A stretch of DNA of 16,783 nucleotides. Source: Firmicutes bacterium UBA5388. Its GTDB lineage: Bacteria; Bacillota; UBA4882; UBA10575. The stretch covers positions 75,986 through 92,768 of the forward strand of contig DHOO01000092.1 of NCBI GenBank assembly GCA_002409975.1, written 5' to 3'. The notes under the pieces were generated by a model that made no database searches, was not told the DNA's origin, and was given only the letters and a program-made list of their open reading frames with translations. Positions 1-7,672 of the stretch are shown piece after piece; position 1 is the first letter of the stretch, and every line of letters starts with the position of its first letter. The position numbers and the translations under genes were made by a program.

Positions 1-105
1 GGCTATCAATATATTGTATCGGGATAATTGAATCAAGACAACGCAAACAGCCCGATATATGACGAGATAAGTAAGTGCGATATTACAGATGGGCCGGTTA
101 AGATT

Positions 106-117
106 GGGAACGTTCCC
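106..117. promoter_or_regulatory. Perfect palindromic operator GGGAACGTTCCC (copy 1)
   Basis: A 12-bp perfect palindrome centred on CG, the form typical of LacI-family operators. An identical copy lies at 7782-7793 before the secreted phosphoesterase gene, and the identity extends to 13 bases (TGGGAACGTTCCC). It probably controls the operon beginning at 275. The cognate regulator is not obvious: the local LacI-type protein appears to use a different site (GTAAACGTTTAC). Confidence 0.7.
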
Positions 118-125
118 TTACCGAT

Positions 126-136
126 AAAGGAGGAGG
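126..136 (+). promoter_or_regulatory. Orphan Shine-Dalgarno sequence in leader
   Basis: AAAGGAGGAGG lies 8 bases after the operator but about 140 bases before the first real start codon. The only start at usable spacing (ATG 144) gives a two-codon frame ending in TAA. A comparable arrangement (operator, then about 10 bases, then strong orphan Shine-Dalgarno) recurs at 7782-7816. It may be an mRNA-stabilising ribosome binding site or drive translation of a minimal leader; this is inference. Confidence 0.5.
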
Positions 137-197
137 TTATTCTATGGAATAAATTTGCTATAAAATAAAAAAGTACCCAATATTACAATTCTCTGGT

Positions 198-207
198 AAA
201 AAGGAGG
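198..207 (+). promoter_or_regulatory. Second orphan Shine-Dalgarno in leader
   Basis: AAAAAGGAGG is followed after 7 bases by TTG CAG CTG TAA (215-226). No longer frame starts here. It is separate from the ribosome binding site of the gene at 275 (CAGGAG, 261-266). Confidence 0.4.
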
Positions 208-274
208 ATTACAATTGCAGCTGTAAGTTTGAAGAAAGCAAAATGCTGCAACAGAAAAAGCAGGAGTGATTTTT

Positions 275-904
275 ATGAAAAAGGCGATATTATTTGACTT
301 TGATGGCACTATTGTCGATTCCATGGGTGAACTGGCAGTATGGGCCTCAAAGCTGATTAATGAACATTATGAACTTTCTATTCCAATTGCTAGAGAATTA
401 TTCTTGAATACCTCTGGCATCCCTTTTTGTGAGCAAATGGAGATAATTTTCCCAAGGGGAAGTAAAAACGCAATTATTGTTAATGCCTTTGAGAGTAAAA
501 AAGAGAGAGAATTTATTCATCATAAAGTATTTTCAGACACCCAAGATGTTTTTAAATATTTAAGGGATAAAGGTTATATTGTCGGAATTTCATCCAGTAA
601 TATGCCCCGTATTATAAAAGAATTTCTTCAAGGTCAAGGCGTTGAAGCTGATGAATACCTTGGATTTGAAAGCGCAGAGTTTACCAAAGGTAAGCCTCAT
701 TTTGAATATATAGAGAAAAAATATAACATAAGCCATGAGGATATTGTTTTCGTAGGAGATTCCATTAAGGACGGAGAAAAGGCAGCGACAAATAGTATTG
801 ATTTTATAGCCAAGACCGGAATAAACTCTCGGGAAAAATTTAAAACCGCTTATAGCAATATCACCATAATAGATACATTGAATGAACTCAAAGATATCTT
901 ATAG
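275..904 (+). CDS. HAD-superfamily phosphatase (beta-phosphoglucomutase/Gph-like)
   Basis: A 209-residue haloacid-dehalogenase-fold hydrolase, probably a cytoplasmic phosphatase acting on a small phosphorylated metabolite. All four motifs are visible: motif I DFDGT with nucleophile D8 and acid/base D10, motif II in GISSSN near residue 110, motif III lysine K140 in GKPH, and motif IV VGDSIKDG with D162. A helical cap segment lies between motifs I and II, as in subfamily I enzymes. I start at ATG 275, which has CAGGAG 8 bases upstream; the in-frame GTG at 266 lies inside that binding site. It is the first gene of the transporter operon, 72 bases before the permease. Of the three HAD genes in the window it alone has the standard DxD pair, so it is the best candidate for a working phosphatase on the imported compound. 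The substrate cannot be read from sequence. Confidence 0.85.
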   Translation: MKKAILFDFDGTIVDSMGELAVWASKLINEHYELSIPIARELFLNTSGIPFCEQMEIIFPRGSKNAIIVNAFESKKEREFIHHKVFSDTQDVFKYLRDKGYIVGISSSNMPRIIKEFLQGQGVEADEYLGFESAEFTKGKPHFEYIEKKYNISHEDIVFVGDSIKDGEKAATNSIDFIAKTGINSREKFKTAYSNITIIDTLNELKDIL

Positions 905-976
905 CAACATCTGTTGATAATAATGTGGTCAATTGTAATGATAAGTTAAATTTGATGGATTGGAGGGAGCATTTAA

Positions 977-2824
977 ATGGAAAAGTTAGAGACTGGTCTT
1001 TCCAAGGGACGAAGGGAACTTGATGGGAAAATGACTAGGTTAAAGAATAGGTTTATGAGATTAGTTACAGATCCCTACAGTGTCGCGACGGTAATTGCGA
1101 TTGTGGTCTTGGTTTATTTAATAGTAGTCCCCCTTTGGGAAATGCTGTCTGCGACTTTTAAACTATCTCCTCAGGATGTAAGGAGTGTTCCGGGGGCTAT
1201 TGCCGGAGAGTTTACCCCCTACTACTGGAAAAAAATATTTAATAGCTCAATAAGTGAAGCAATATTTTATGGTCCCCTGAAAAATTCTCTATTTATTTCC
1301 CTAATGGTGTCAATGTTGTCAATTATCCTTGGAGGGTTGATGGCGTGGCTGGTAACTAGAACTGATATACCCTATAAAAAGTTTTTCTCTTTTATGATTA
1401 TTGTTCCTTATATGCTACCGTCTTGGAGTAAATCTCTGGCATGGTTGACCATTTTTAAAAATGACAGAATAGGAGGATACCCGGGGGTCTTTCAATATCT
1501 TTTTAACATAAATCCTCCCAACGAAATCTCTTATGGCGTTGTTCCAATAATAATTACTGCTACACTCCATTATTATGTTTTCACTTATCTTCTTATGTCA
1601 TCAGCGCTGTCGTCGATTAATGGGGATATGGAGGAGATGGCAGAGATAACAGGCGCCAACAGGTACACAATTTTGAGTAAAATTGTCTTTCCTTTGGTGT
1701 TACCGGCGATCTTGTCGGCCTTCATCCTTACTTTTTCAAAAGCTGTGGGTACCTTTGGGATACCGGCATTTTTAGGATTAAAGGTGAAGTACTACACGAT
1801 TTCAACGATGCTCAGGGCAAACATCAGGAACAGGTTAACAGAACAAGCATATATCTTGGGGATTTCCCTCATTTCCATAGCTTCATTTACCGTATATATA
1901 AATCAAAAGGCGATTGGGGCGAGAAAGAGTTATGCTACCATTGGGGGTAAGGGTGTCAGGAAGAATAAAATCCGCTTAGGTAAATACAGGATATCAGCTG
2001 TAATAATACTTTCAATCTTTATATTTATAGCAGCGGTAATACCTTTGTTTATCCTTTTAATGCAGAGCTTTATGCTCAAAGACGGCATATATAGCTTGAA
2101 CAATATAACTACCCATTACTGGTTTGGGAAATCCAACAATTTGATAGCAGAAGGAGAACCAGGTATTTTTAAAAATCCTCTGATATGGAAGTCCATATAC
2201 AACACGTTGAAATTGGCATTTACAGCATCGATAGCAGCTACGATTACTGGTACGATTTTAGGTTATATCGTATCCAGAGGACGGGGAAAGATCTCTGGCA
2301 AGATTGTGGAACAGCTATCCTTTATACCTTTCTTGATACCGTCTATCGCTTTCAGCGCCATCTATCTATCGATGTTTTCAAAGCCGAGGTTGTTTATCCC
2401 AACACTTTACGGGACTTTTACTTTGTTAGTCTTGGTAAGTGTTGTAAAATACCTTCCCTTTGCCGTGCGATCCGGCACTAGCAATATGCTGCAAATCGGC
2501 TATGAACTTGAAGAGGCTGCGATGGTTGAAGGCGCGTCTTGGGTCAAGCGTTTTACAAGCATAGTACTTCCATTGGCCAAGAAAGGTTTTTTGAGTGGTT
2601 TTCTTTTAGTATTCATTAGTGCTATGAAGGAACTGGATCTGCTGATGTTGCTAGTGACACCTGATACCAGAACCCTAACAGCTCTCACTTTTTCATACAC
2701 GGATACGGGTTATCACCAGTTCGCTGATGCGATTATGACGGTGATAGCGGCAATAATCATAACTGTATATTTTATTTCGCTTAAAGTGGGAGATGCGGAC
2801 ATCACAAAGGGAATAGGAGGATAA
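977..2824 (+). CDS. ABC transporter permease, fused double domain (Fbp/Afu/Phn class)
   Basis: A 615-residue inner-membrane protein with two homologous MetI-like permease halves in one chain, as in FbpB/AfuB-type importers. Each half has an EAA coupling loop that docks on the ATPase: EEMAEITGANRYT beginning near residue 219 and ELEEAAMVEGAS beginning near residue 510, both followed by a conserved proline in FPLVLP or LPLAKK. Many hydrophobic segments are present, the first at about residues 35-58. The start has GGAGGGAG about 8 bases upstream. The stop is 3 bases from the ATPase start and the ATPase ribosome binding site lies inside the last codons, so the two are coupled. Relatives move ferric iron, 2-aminoethylphosphonate or hexose phosphates. 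The neighbouring phosphatases favour a phosphorylated organic substrate over iron. Confidence 0.9.
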   Translation: MEKLETGLSKGRRELDGKMTRLKNRFMRLVTDPYSVATVIAIVVLVYLIVVPLWEMLSATFKLSPQDVRSVPGAIAGEFTPYYWKKIFNSSISEAIFYGPLKNSLFISLMVSMLSIILGGLMAWLVTRTDIPYKKFFSFMIIVPYMLPSWSKSLAWLTIFKNDRIGGYPGVFQYLFNINPPNEISYGVVPIIITATLHYYVFTYLLMSSALSSINGDMEEMAEITGANRYTILSKIVFPLVLPAILSAFILTFSKAVGTFGIPAFLGLKVKYYTISTMLRANIRNRLTEQAYILGISLISIASFTVYINQKAIGARKSYATIGGKGVRKNKIRLGKYRISAVIILSIFIFIAAVIPLFILLMQSFMLKDGIYSLNNITTHYWFGKSNNLIAEGEPGIFKNPLIWKSIYNTLKLAFTASIAATITGTILGYIVSRGRGKISGKIVEQLSFIPFLIPSIAFSAIYLSMFSKPRLFIPTLYGTFTLLVLVSVVKYLPFAVRSGTSNMLQIGYELEEAAMVEGASWVKRFTSIVLPLAKKGFLSGFLLVFISAMKELDLLMLLVTPDTRTLTALTFSYTDTGYHQFADAIMTVIAAIIITVYFISLKVGDADITKGIGG

Positions 2825-2827
2825 AAA

Positions 2828-3934
2828 ATGAGCAAGGTCATTCTTAAAGGTATTAACAAGTATTATGGCAAAGTCCATGTATTAAAGGATGTAGATCTGG
2901 TGGTAGAAGAGGGAGATTTCTTAACGCTTTTGGGACCTTCAGGATGTGGTAAGACCACAACTTTAAGAGTGGTGGCAGGCTTAGAAACTCCTGAAAAGGG
3001 CCAAGTGATCATCGGCGATGAAATAGTGACAAATGCCGATAAGAGCTTTTATACACCCCCTTCTCAGAGAGGTTTGAATTTTGTGTTCCAAAGCTACGCA
3101 CTATGGCCCCACATGACGGTTTATGAGAATGTATCCTTTGGGTTAAAGGTTAAAAAATTCCCCAAAAAGGAAATTCGGTTTAAAGTTGAGGATGCTTTAG
3201 AAAGATTGCAGATAAGGGAGTATATAGACAGATATCCCTCGGAGCTCTCTGGCGGCCAGCAACAGAGAGTAACCATTGCTCGAGCCATTGTATCCCAACC
3301 AAAACTGCTTCTCCTGGACGAACCGCTTTCAAACCTTGACGCAAAGCTCAGGGTAGAGATGAGAGCAGAGTTAAAAAGGCTCCACCAGGAACTAAAGACT
3401 ACCATCATTTACGTAACCCATGATCAAGTAGAAGCTCTGACCTTGTCAACTAAAATCGCTATATTCTTCGAGGGCAAAATAGTACAGGTAGATACCGCTA
3501 ACAATATTTACAACTATCCTGTTGACGTTAGAGTGGCGGATTTTATAGGCAACCCAAAGATCAACTTTATTGATGGCCTCTTAGTAAAAGATCGCGATGG
3601 AGTTAAGGTCGTAAGTCCTTTAGGTGAAATGATAGCGGAGAACAAGAAATGTGAAGACAGCTTAGAGAAAAAAGAGGTAACCCTTGCTTTGAGACCCGAA
3701 CACATTTTTATCAGCGATGAGTTTAAAGAAAATTATCTTGAATGCCAAGTATACTCGGTTCTGCCTGCAGGTTCAGAGACGCTGATTCAATTTAAGGTAC
3801 AGGATAAGTTTATTATAGCAAAAGTTATCGGTCAGGTAAAATTTGAGTTAGATCAAAAAGTCTGGATATTTTTTGTAAAAGAAAGTATAAATGTCTATGA
3901 TAAAGTAACAGGGCAGTTGTTATTTAATGTCTAG
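2828..3934 (+). CDS. ABC transporter ATP-binding protein (FbpC/PotA-like)
   Basis: A 368-residue ATPase that would power the permease encoded just upstream. Visible motifs are Walker A GPSGCGKT (residues 36-43), Q-loop Q88, signature LSGGQQQR (140-147), Walker B LLLLDEP with D164 and E165, and the switch histidine H198 in THDQVEAL. Residues from about 240 to 368 form the usual C-terminal regulatory (TOBE-like) region, containing ALRPEHIFI. The length and layout fit the carbohydrate/iron/polyamine importer ATPases. The ribosome binding site GGAGG overlaps the end of the permease gene. The gene does not reveal the substrate. Confidence 0.92.
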   Translation: MSKVILKGINKYYGKVHVLKDVDLVVEEGDFLTLLGPSGCGKTTTLRVVAGLETPEKGQVIIGDEIVTNADKSFYTPPSQRGLNFVFQSYALWPHMTVYENVSFGLKVKKFPKKEIRFKVEDALERLQIREYIDRYPSELSGGQQQRVTIARAIVSQPKLLLLDEPLSNLDAKLRVEMRAELKRLHQELKTTIIYVTHDQVEALTLSTKIAIFFEGKIVQVDTANNIYNYPVDVRVADFIGNPKINFIDGLLVKDRDGVKVVSPLGEMIAENKKCEDSLEKKEVTLALRPEHIFISDEFKENYLECQVYSVLPAGSETLIQFKVQDKFIIAKVIGQVKFELDQKVWIFFVKESINVYDKVTGQLLFNV

Positions 3935-3950
3935 GGAAAACAATATGGCA

Positions 3951-3960
3951 AAGGAGGTGA
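3951..3960 (+). promoter_or_regulatory. Orphan Shine-Dalgarno between ATPase and binding-protein genes
   Basis: AAGGAGGTGA is an almost full complement of the 16S rRNA 3' end, yet it lies 50 bases before the next gene and has no start codon at normal spacing downstream. The binding-protein gene has its own site (GAGGGGGA, 3996-4003). The sequence also falls inside an 11-codon frame (ATG 3945 to TAA 3978-3980, reading MAKEVTKLISF). It could stabilise a processed 5' end of the binding-protein mRNA. That role is inference. Confidence 0.4.
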
Positions 3961-4010
3961 CGAAGCTAATTTCTTTCTAATTTCTAAATAAAATAAGAGG
4001 GGGAAACATC

Positions 4011-5162
4011 TTGAAAAAAATTAAAATTCTTGTCTGTGTAATACTGGTTCTATCTGCAGCGTTCGTACTGGCACGGTATGGTGGTAAAAATAAGCCAAAG
4101 GAAACCTGGTTAGAAAAGGCAGCACTAAACGAAGAATTCAATCCGGATAAATTGTATGAAGAAGCAAAAAAGGAAGGTAAAGTGGTTTTATACTCTATGT
4201 CCAGTCGAACCAATGATGTAAAAAAGACCTTTGAGGAACAGTATCCTGGAGTAATAGTAGATCTCTACGACATGAGGATAAGTGAGATCATCGAAAAGGT
4301 CGAAAGGGAGCATAGTGCTGGCCTCTATAATGCGGATGTGGTATTTATAAAGGATCCAGACGGTACTGTATACAATGAATTTGTTGAAAAGGGAATACTG
4401 CATAATTATGTTCCTTCTGATATTGGCATAAAAATAGATCAGCAGTTTAAGAACCCCTTCGCTCCCTATTTTGAAGCTAGAAGTATTTATTATAACACCG
4501 AAGTATACAAAGAAGCTCCTATTTCCAATTGGTGGGATCTGACTACACCGGAATGGAAAGGTAGAATTATGATCAGTGATCCCATGGCAAACACAGAGGA
4601 CATGGGGCTATTCCTGACGATGGTTAAACACTCAGATGAAATGGCGGTAGCATATAAAGAAAAATTTGGTCAAGACATTAAACTTAATGGCACAGAAAAT
4701 GCTGGTTACGAATTTATAAAAAGACTAGCAAAAAATGATCTGATTCTCACTAACTCTAGTGACGAAATGATTCAGGCAGTAGGCGCCCCAGGCCAGAAAA
4801 ATCCGCCTATTGGCATAGGGACATCGAGTAAAATCCGGCAGAAGTCTAAAGGATACTTAATTGAGTCGGTAAAGGAAATGAAGCCGAAGCTAGGAACTAC
4901 ATTTCCTGCCATACTGCTGGTAGTAGACAATGCGCCCCATACTAATGCTGCAAAGTTGCTTATTCACTATATGTCAGGGGGTGCCGATGGCAAGAGCGAC
5001 GGCTTTAAGCCTTTTAATGTAGAGGGAGCATGGCCCACGAGGTCTGATGTTGAAGGAAAAGGCGTTTCCGCCGGGAAATTGGATATGTGGCCTCTAGACT
5101 TGAAATTTAATTATGAAAACATGCCACAACTTAGAGATTTTTGGATGATTGTCAATCGGTAA
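4011..5162 (+). CDS. ABC transporter extracellular solute-binding protein (family 1, Afu/PhnS-like)
   Basis: A 383-residue periplasmic-binding-protein-type receptor that should deliver substrate to the permease. It begins with a charged and hydrophobic signal segment (MKKIKILVCVILVLSAAFV, residues 1-19). The mature part has the usual family pattern: KVVLYSMSSR near residue 60, NADVVFIKDP near 108, ARSIYYNTEVY near 157 and WWDLTTPEWKGRIMISDP near 175. The start is TTG with GAGGGGGA about 7 bases upstream. Two points are notable. There is no lipobox cysteine after the hydrophobic stretch, unlike most single-membrane Gram-positive binding proteins. I also see no adjacent tyrosine pair in the C-terminal half as used by FbpA for ferric iron, so iron is unlikely. 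An orphan Shine-Dalgarno precedes the gene and a strong hairpin follows it. The ligand is unknown; a sugar or polyol phosphate is my inference. Confidence 0.88.
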   Translation: MKKIKILVCVILVLSAAFVLARYGGKNKPKETWLEKAALNEEFNPDKLYEEAKKEGKVVLYSMSSRTNDVKKTFEEQYPGVIVDLYDMRISEIIEKVEREHSAGLYNADVVFIKDPDGTVYNEFVEKGILHNYVPSDIGIKIDQQFKNPFAPYFEARSIYYNTEVYKEAPISNWWDLTTPEWKGRIMISDPMANTEDMGLFLTMVKHSDEMAVAYKEKFGQDIKLNGTENAGYEFIKRLAKNDLILTNSSDEMIQAVGAPGQKNPPIGIGTSSKIRQKSKGYLIESVKEMKPKLGTTFPAILLVVDNAPHTNAAKLLIHYMSGGADGKSDGFKPFNVEGAWPTRSDVEGKGVSAGKLDMWPLDLKFNYENMPQLRDFWMIVNR

Positions 5163-5181
5163 AATAATAACTACTACAATA

Positions 5182-5219
5182 CTTTAGCCGCGGGAGGATA
5201 ATTCCTCTCGTGGCTAAAG
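5182..5219 (+). other. Intercistronic RNA hairpin after the binding-protein gene
   Basis: CTTTAGCCGCGGGAGG (5182-5197) can pair with CCTCTCGTGGCTAAAG (5204-5219) across the 6-base loop ATAATT. All 16 positions pair in RNA, two of them as G-U. No run of T follows, so it is not a standard terminator. It lies just before the ribosome binding site AGGGGG of the next gene. It most likely protects the 3' end of the binding-protein mRNA or partly attenuates downstream expression. Confidence 0.8.
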
Positions 5220-5233
5220 CAGGGGGTAACGAT

Positions 5234-5896
5234 ATGTTAAAAGCAATTTCTTTTGATGGAAATGGAGTGCTTTATTATCGGGATAATGTTGGTGGGGATT
5301 TAATATGTGAATACATAAAAGCTAACTATTTGCCGGATTTGGATTTGAAAGCTTCAGTAACTAAGTATGAAGAGCTCTCGATCCTTTGCATGAGAAATGA
5401 TTTATCCAAAAGACAAATGCTTGAAGAACACCTTAACTATATAGGGTTGTCCGATCAGAGAGCAAGAGAAAATGTAATTGCAAAGGAAATCGAATTCAGC
5501 AGAGCTATTCATTTATATCCTACTGAGCGAGAAACGATTTTAGAGCTCAACAAAATGGGTATTAAAATGGGAATGATCACCAATACCGTCCAGACCGGTG
5601 AAGAAAAGGCTATGTGGTTTAGGCAATTGGGCCTTGACTGTGTTGTTGAAGAAGTGGTATCTTCCATCGATATTGGTATTTCCAAACCCGATCCCGGCAT
5701 CTACCGGGAATATATCCGGCGGGTAGGTTTTGAACCTGGTGAGATCGCTTATGTAGCCCATGATGAGATAGAGTTAATAGGGGCTCATCAGGTGGGGATG
5801 GTTACTATCTCTTTTAATTATAACGGTAATTTTAAAGCTGATTATAATCTGGTATTGTTTAAAGACCTATTGGATATTCCGATATTATCCTGCTAG
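5234..5896 (+). CDS. HAD-like protein with atypical motif I (DGNGV)
   Basis: A 220-residue HAD-fold protein. Motif I reads FDGNGV, giving nucleophile D8 but asparagine N10 where most HAD phosphatases have the acid/base aspartate. Motif II is in MITNT near residue 116, motif III lysine is K151 in SKPDP, and motif IV is AHDEIE with D177, where histidine replaces the usual glycine. Some HAD enzymes that deviate at the second motif I position, such as E. coli YihX with DLGNV, are active phosphatases, so inactivity cannot be assumed. I choose ATG 5234, with AGGGGG (5221-5226) 7 bases upstream and the nucleophile at the expected residue 8. A GTG at 5210 is in frame but lies inside the 5182-5219 hairpin. 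The gene sits between the binding protein and another HAD gene in the same operon. The substrate is unknown. Confidence 0.8.
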   Translation: MLKAISFDGNGVLYYRDNVGGDLICEYIKANYLPDLDLKASVTKYEELSILCMRNDLSKRQMLEEHLNYIGLSDQRARENVIAKEIEFSRAIHLYPTERETILELNKMGIKMGMITNTVQTGEEKAMWFRQLGLDCVVEEVVSSIDIGISKPDPGIYREYIRRVGFEPGEIAYVAHDEIELIGAHQVGMVTISFNYNGNFKADYNLVLFKDLLDIPILSC

Positions 5897-5930
5897 AATT
5901 CTAGTGATTATTAATCTTTAGGAGGACATC

Positions 5931-6686
5931 ATGAGAATAGACACGGTTTTATTTGATATGGGCGGTACTATTGAAAATGTATTCTACGATATAAAAACAA
6001 GGTCTGAGGCGGCAAAACAAATGGTTAAATGTTTAGAAGAAGGTTCTATCGATATAAAATTATCGCCGGAAGATTTTCTTCCGATTATGTTGAAGGGTAT
6101 GGCGGAATATAAAGAGTGGTCTGAGAAAACCTTCATTGAATCTCATCCCACCGAGATATGGCATAAATGGGTTCTCAAGGATTTTGACTTGTCTGTGGAC
6201 CAGGTAGGAAAGATCAGTGAGCAACTAGCTTTTTTATGGGAAACAGTAGGCATGGAGAGGGATATAAGAAAAGAAGCGGTTCAGACTCTGGAGGAATTAA
6301 AAAAGAGAGGGTATAAGCTCGGAGTGATCAGTAATACACCGAGTCATACACAAGTTTATTACTCTCTTAACAAATACAAGATAAGAGATTTTTTTGAGTA
6401 TGTTTCGCTTTCAAGTATTGAAGGGATGCGGAAGCCAGATCCCAGAATATTCAAAAAGGCTCTAGAGGAGATGAAGTCGTCGCCAGAAAAGGCTGTTTAT
6501 ATAGGTGATACCATAACTAAGGACGTCATCGGCTCAAAGGCAGCGGGTTTTGCCATCGCGATACAAATAAGGTCTTTCTCCACTGATCGAAATGATGCGA
6601 ACATCGATAAAAATGTGCATAAACCAGATTATTTAATAGAAAACCTTATAGAAATAGTAGATATATTGGACAAAGAGAACAGATAG
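5931..6686 (+). CDS. HAD-superfamily hydrolase with DMGGT motif I
   Basis: A 251-residue HAD-fold protein, likely a cytoplasmic phosphatase. Motif I is FDMGGT: nucleophile D9 is present, but the usual second aspartate is glycine G11. Motif II lies in GVISNTP, motif III lysine is K168 in MRKPDP, and motif IV is YIGDTITKD with D193. The helical cap spans about residues 18-110. The start is supported by AGGAGG 8-10 bases upstream, 34 bases after the previous HAD gene. It is the third HAD gene in the operon, and together with the previous one it forms a pair that both deviate from DxD. The deviations differ (Asn in one, Gly in the other), so they are not a simple recent duplication. The substrate is unknown. 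Confidence 0.82.
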   Translation: MRIDTVLFDMGGTIENVFYDIKTRSEAAKQMVKCLEEGSIDIKLSPEDFLPIMLKGMAEYKEWSEKTFIESHPTEIWHKWVLKDFDLSVDQVGKISEQLAFLWETVGMERDIRKEAVQTLEELKKRGYKLGVISNTPSHTQVYYSLNKYKIRDFFEYVSLSSIEGMRKPDPRIFKKALEEMKSSPEKAVYIGDTITKDVIGSKAAGFAIAIQIRSFSTDRNDANIDKNVHKPDYLIENLIEIVDILDKENR

Positions 6687-6793
6687 AAATACGATTCTTT
6701 GCTCTATAATTCCACGTTTCATCTAGTCTGGACTTTTTTTAAAATGAAACAAATAATGCTATCGCTACAGGAAAAACTGAGAGGAGAAGGAAA

Positions 6794-7672
6794 ATGATTA
6801 AAAAGAAATATGATACCCTTATCATCGGTCATGTTTCAATAGATGAGATAATCTATGATGGTGAGGTGACAAAGATGTATGGAGGGGCAGTAGTGTATTC
6901 AGGCTACTCAGCGATGGCGGGGGGTAATAAAACCGGTATATTGACCAAAACATCGGAACAAATTAGCGATATGGAAGGTATCTTTAATGTCCCTCGAAAT
7001 GATCTCTACACTGTTAACTCCAGCAAAGCTACTTCTATACGGAACAATTATTTAAGCGCCGATCGGGAGAGAAGAATTTGCACCGCCCTAAGTGTTGCTG
7101 ACCCATTTAAAATAGAAGATGTCCCTAAGGTGGATTCGGAGATATACCATTTAGCAGGGCTGATTGCAGGTGATTATGAAGGTGAAATAATAAAAGCTCT
7201 TTCTCAGAGAGGGAAAGTTGCAGTGGATGTCCAAGGCTTTCTTCGCAAAAATATCAACGGTGAAATGATTTTTGAAGACTGGGAGGAAAAGTTGGAGTAT
7301 TTGCCATATATTCATTTCCTTAAAACCGATGCGGCGGAAGCAGAAATCATGACCGGTCTAAAGGACAGAAGAGAAGCCGCAAAGCTCTTACACCGCTGGG
7401 GTGCGATGGAAATAATGATTACTTATAATACTGAAGCGCTCGTCTACGACGGAAGTGATTATTACATGGCACCTTTAAAGCCCCGAAACCTTTCTGGAAG
7501 AACCGGCAGAGGGGACACCTGCTTTAGTGCTTATATCACTGAAAGACTAAAGAGGGGACCTGCAGAGGCTGTTCTTTATGCCGCTGCGCTAGTGTCTTTG
7601 AAAATGGAAACCCCGGGGCCTTTTAAAGGAACACGTGCCGATGTGGAAAAATACATAAATCAATTTTATTAA
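6794..7672 (+). CDS. PfkB-family carbohydrate kinase
   Basis: A 292-residue ribokinase/PfkB-fold kinase, expected to phosphorylate a sugar, polyol or nucleoside with ATP in the cytoplasm. It shows the N-terminal glycine motif GGAVVYSGYSAMAGG (about residues 31-45), a metal-linked element FLKTDAAEAEIMTG near 177-190, and the C-terminal signature GRTGRGDTCFSAY with catalytic base D241. The chain is short and the N-terminal lid region is small, as in PfkB kinases related to archaeal and plant myo-inositol kinases; this resemblance is from memory of those families and needs a tree. The start has GAGGAGAAGG upstream. It is the last gene of the transporter operon, 107 bases after the third HAD gene. 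That gap has a TATAAT at 6705-6710 but no matching -35. No fusion or truncation is seen. Confidence 0.85.
   Translation: MIKKKYDTLIIGHVSIDEIIYDGEVTKMYGGAVVYSGYSAMAGGNKTGILTKTSEQISDMEGIFNVPRNDLYTVNSSKATSIRNNYLSADRERRICTALSVADPFKIEDVPKVDSEIYHLAGLIAGDYEGEIIKALSQRGKVAVDVQGFLRKNINGEMIFEDWEEKLEYLPYIHFLKTDAAEAEIMTGLKDRREAAKLLHRWGAMEIMITYNTEALVYDGSDYYMAPLKPRNLSGRTGRGDTCFSAYITERLKRGPAEAVLYAAALVSLKMETPGPFKGTRADVEKYINQFY

Larger units (their letters stand above)
1..274 (+). other. Non-coding leader upstream of the first operon
   Basis: No convincing gene was found here. All three forward frames close within the first 62 bases (stops at 25-27, 29-31 and 60-62), so at most a short tail of an upstream gene is present and I cannot identify it. 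The rest is a leader: a palindromic operator at 106-117, two strong orphan Shine-Dalgarno sequences at 126-136 and 198-207, and a 7-bp inverted repeat (TTGCAGC 215-221 with GCTGCAA 245-251). Each orphan Shine-Dalgarno is followed at normal spacing by a minute reading frame (ATG GAA TAA at 144-152; TTG CAG CTG TAA at 215-226). No good -35/-10 pair is visible. The best -10-like hexamer beside the operator is TAAGAT at 99-104. Confidence 0.6.

Noticed and set aside
1..62. Tail of an upstream gene at the left edge
   Set aside because: Each frame gives fewer than 20 residues with no recognisable motif, so no gene can be supported.
2185..2481. 98-residue forward reading frame inside the permease gene
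   Set aside because: It overlaps conserved permease sequence in another frame and its translation shows no family features.
3121..3408. 95-residue reverse-strand frame inside the ATPase gene
   Set aside because: It is antisense to conserved ABC motifs and is a by-product of their codons.
977..5162. Annotation as a ferric iron ABC importer
   Set aside because: The families overlap, but no iron-binding tyrosine pair was seen in the binding protein and the neighbours are phosphatases, not iron genes.
5210..5233. Longer HAD start at GTG 5210
   Set aside because: It lies inside the right arm of the 5182-5219 hairpin and would add eight residues before a normal HAD N-terminus; ATG 5234 has its own binding site.
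6716..6750. Terminator between the third HAD gene and the kinase (GTTTCAT...ATGAAAC with an internal T7)
   Set aside because: The arms are only 7 bp with a 21-base loop, and the T-run is inside the loop rather than after the stem.
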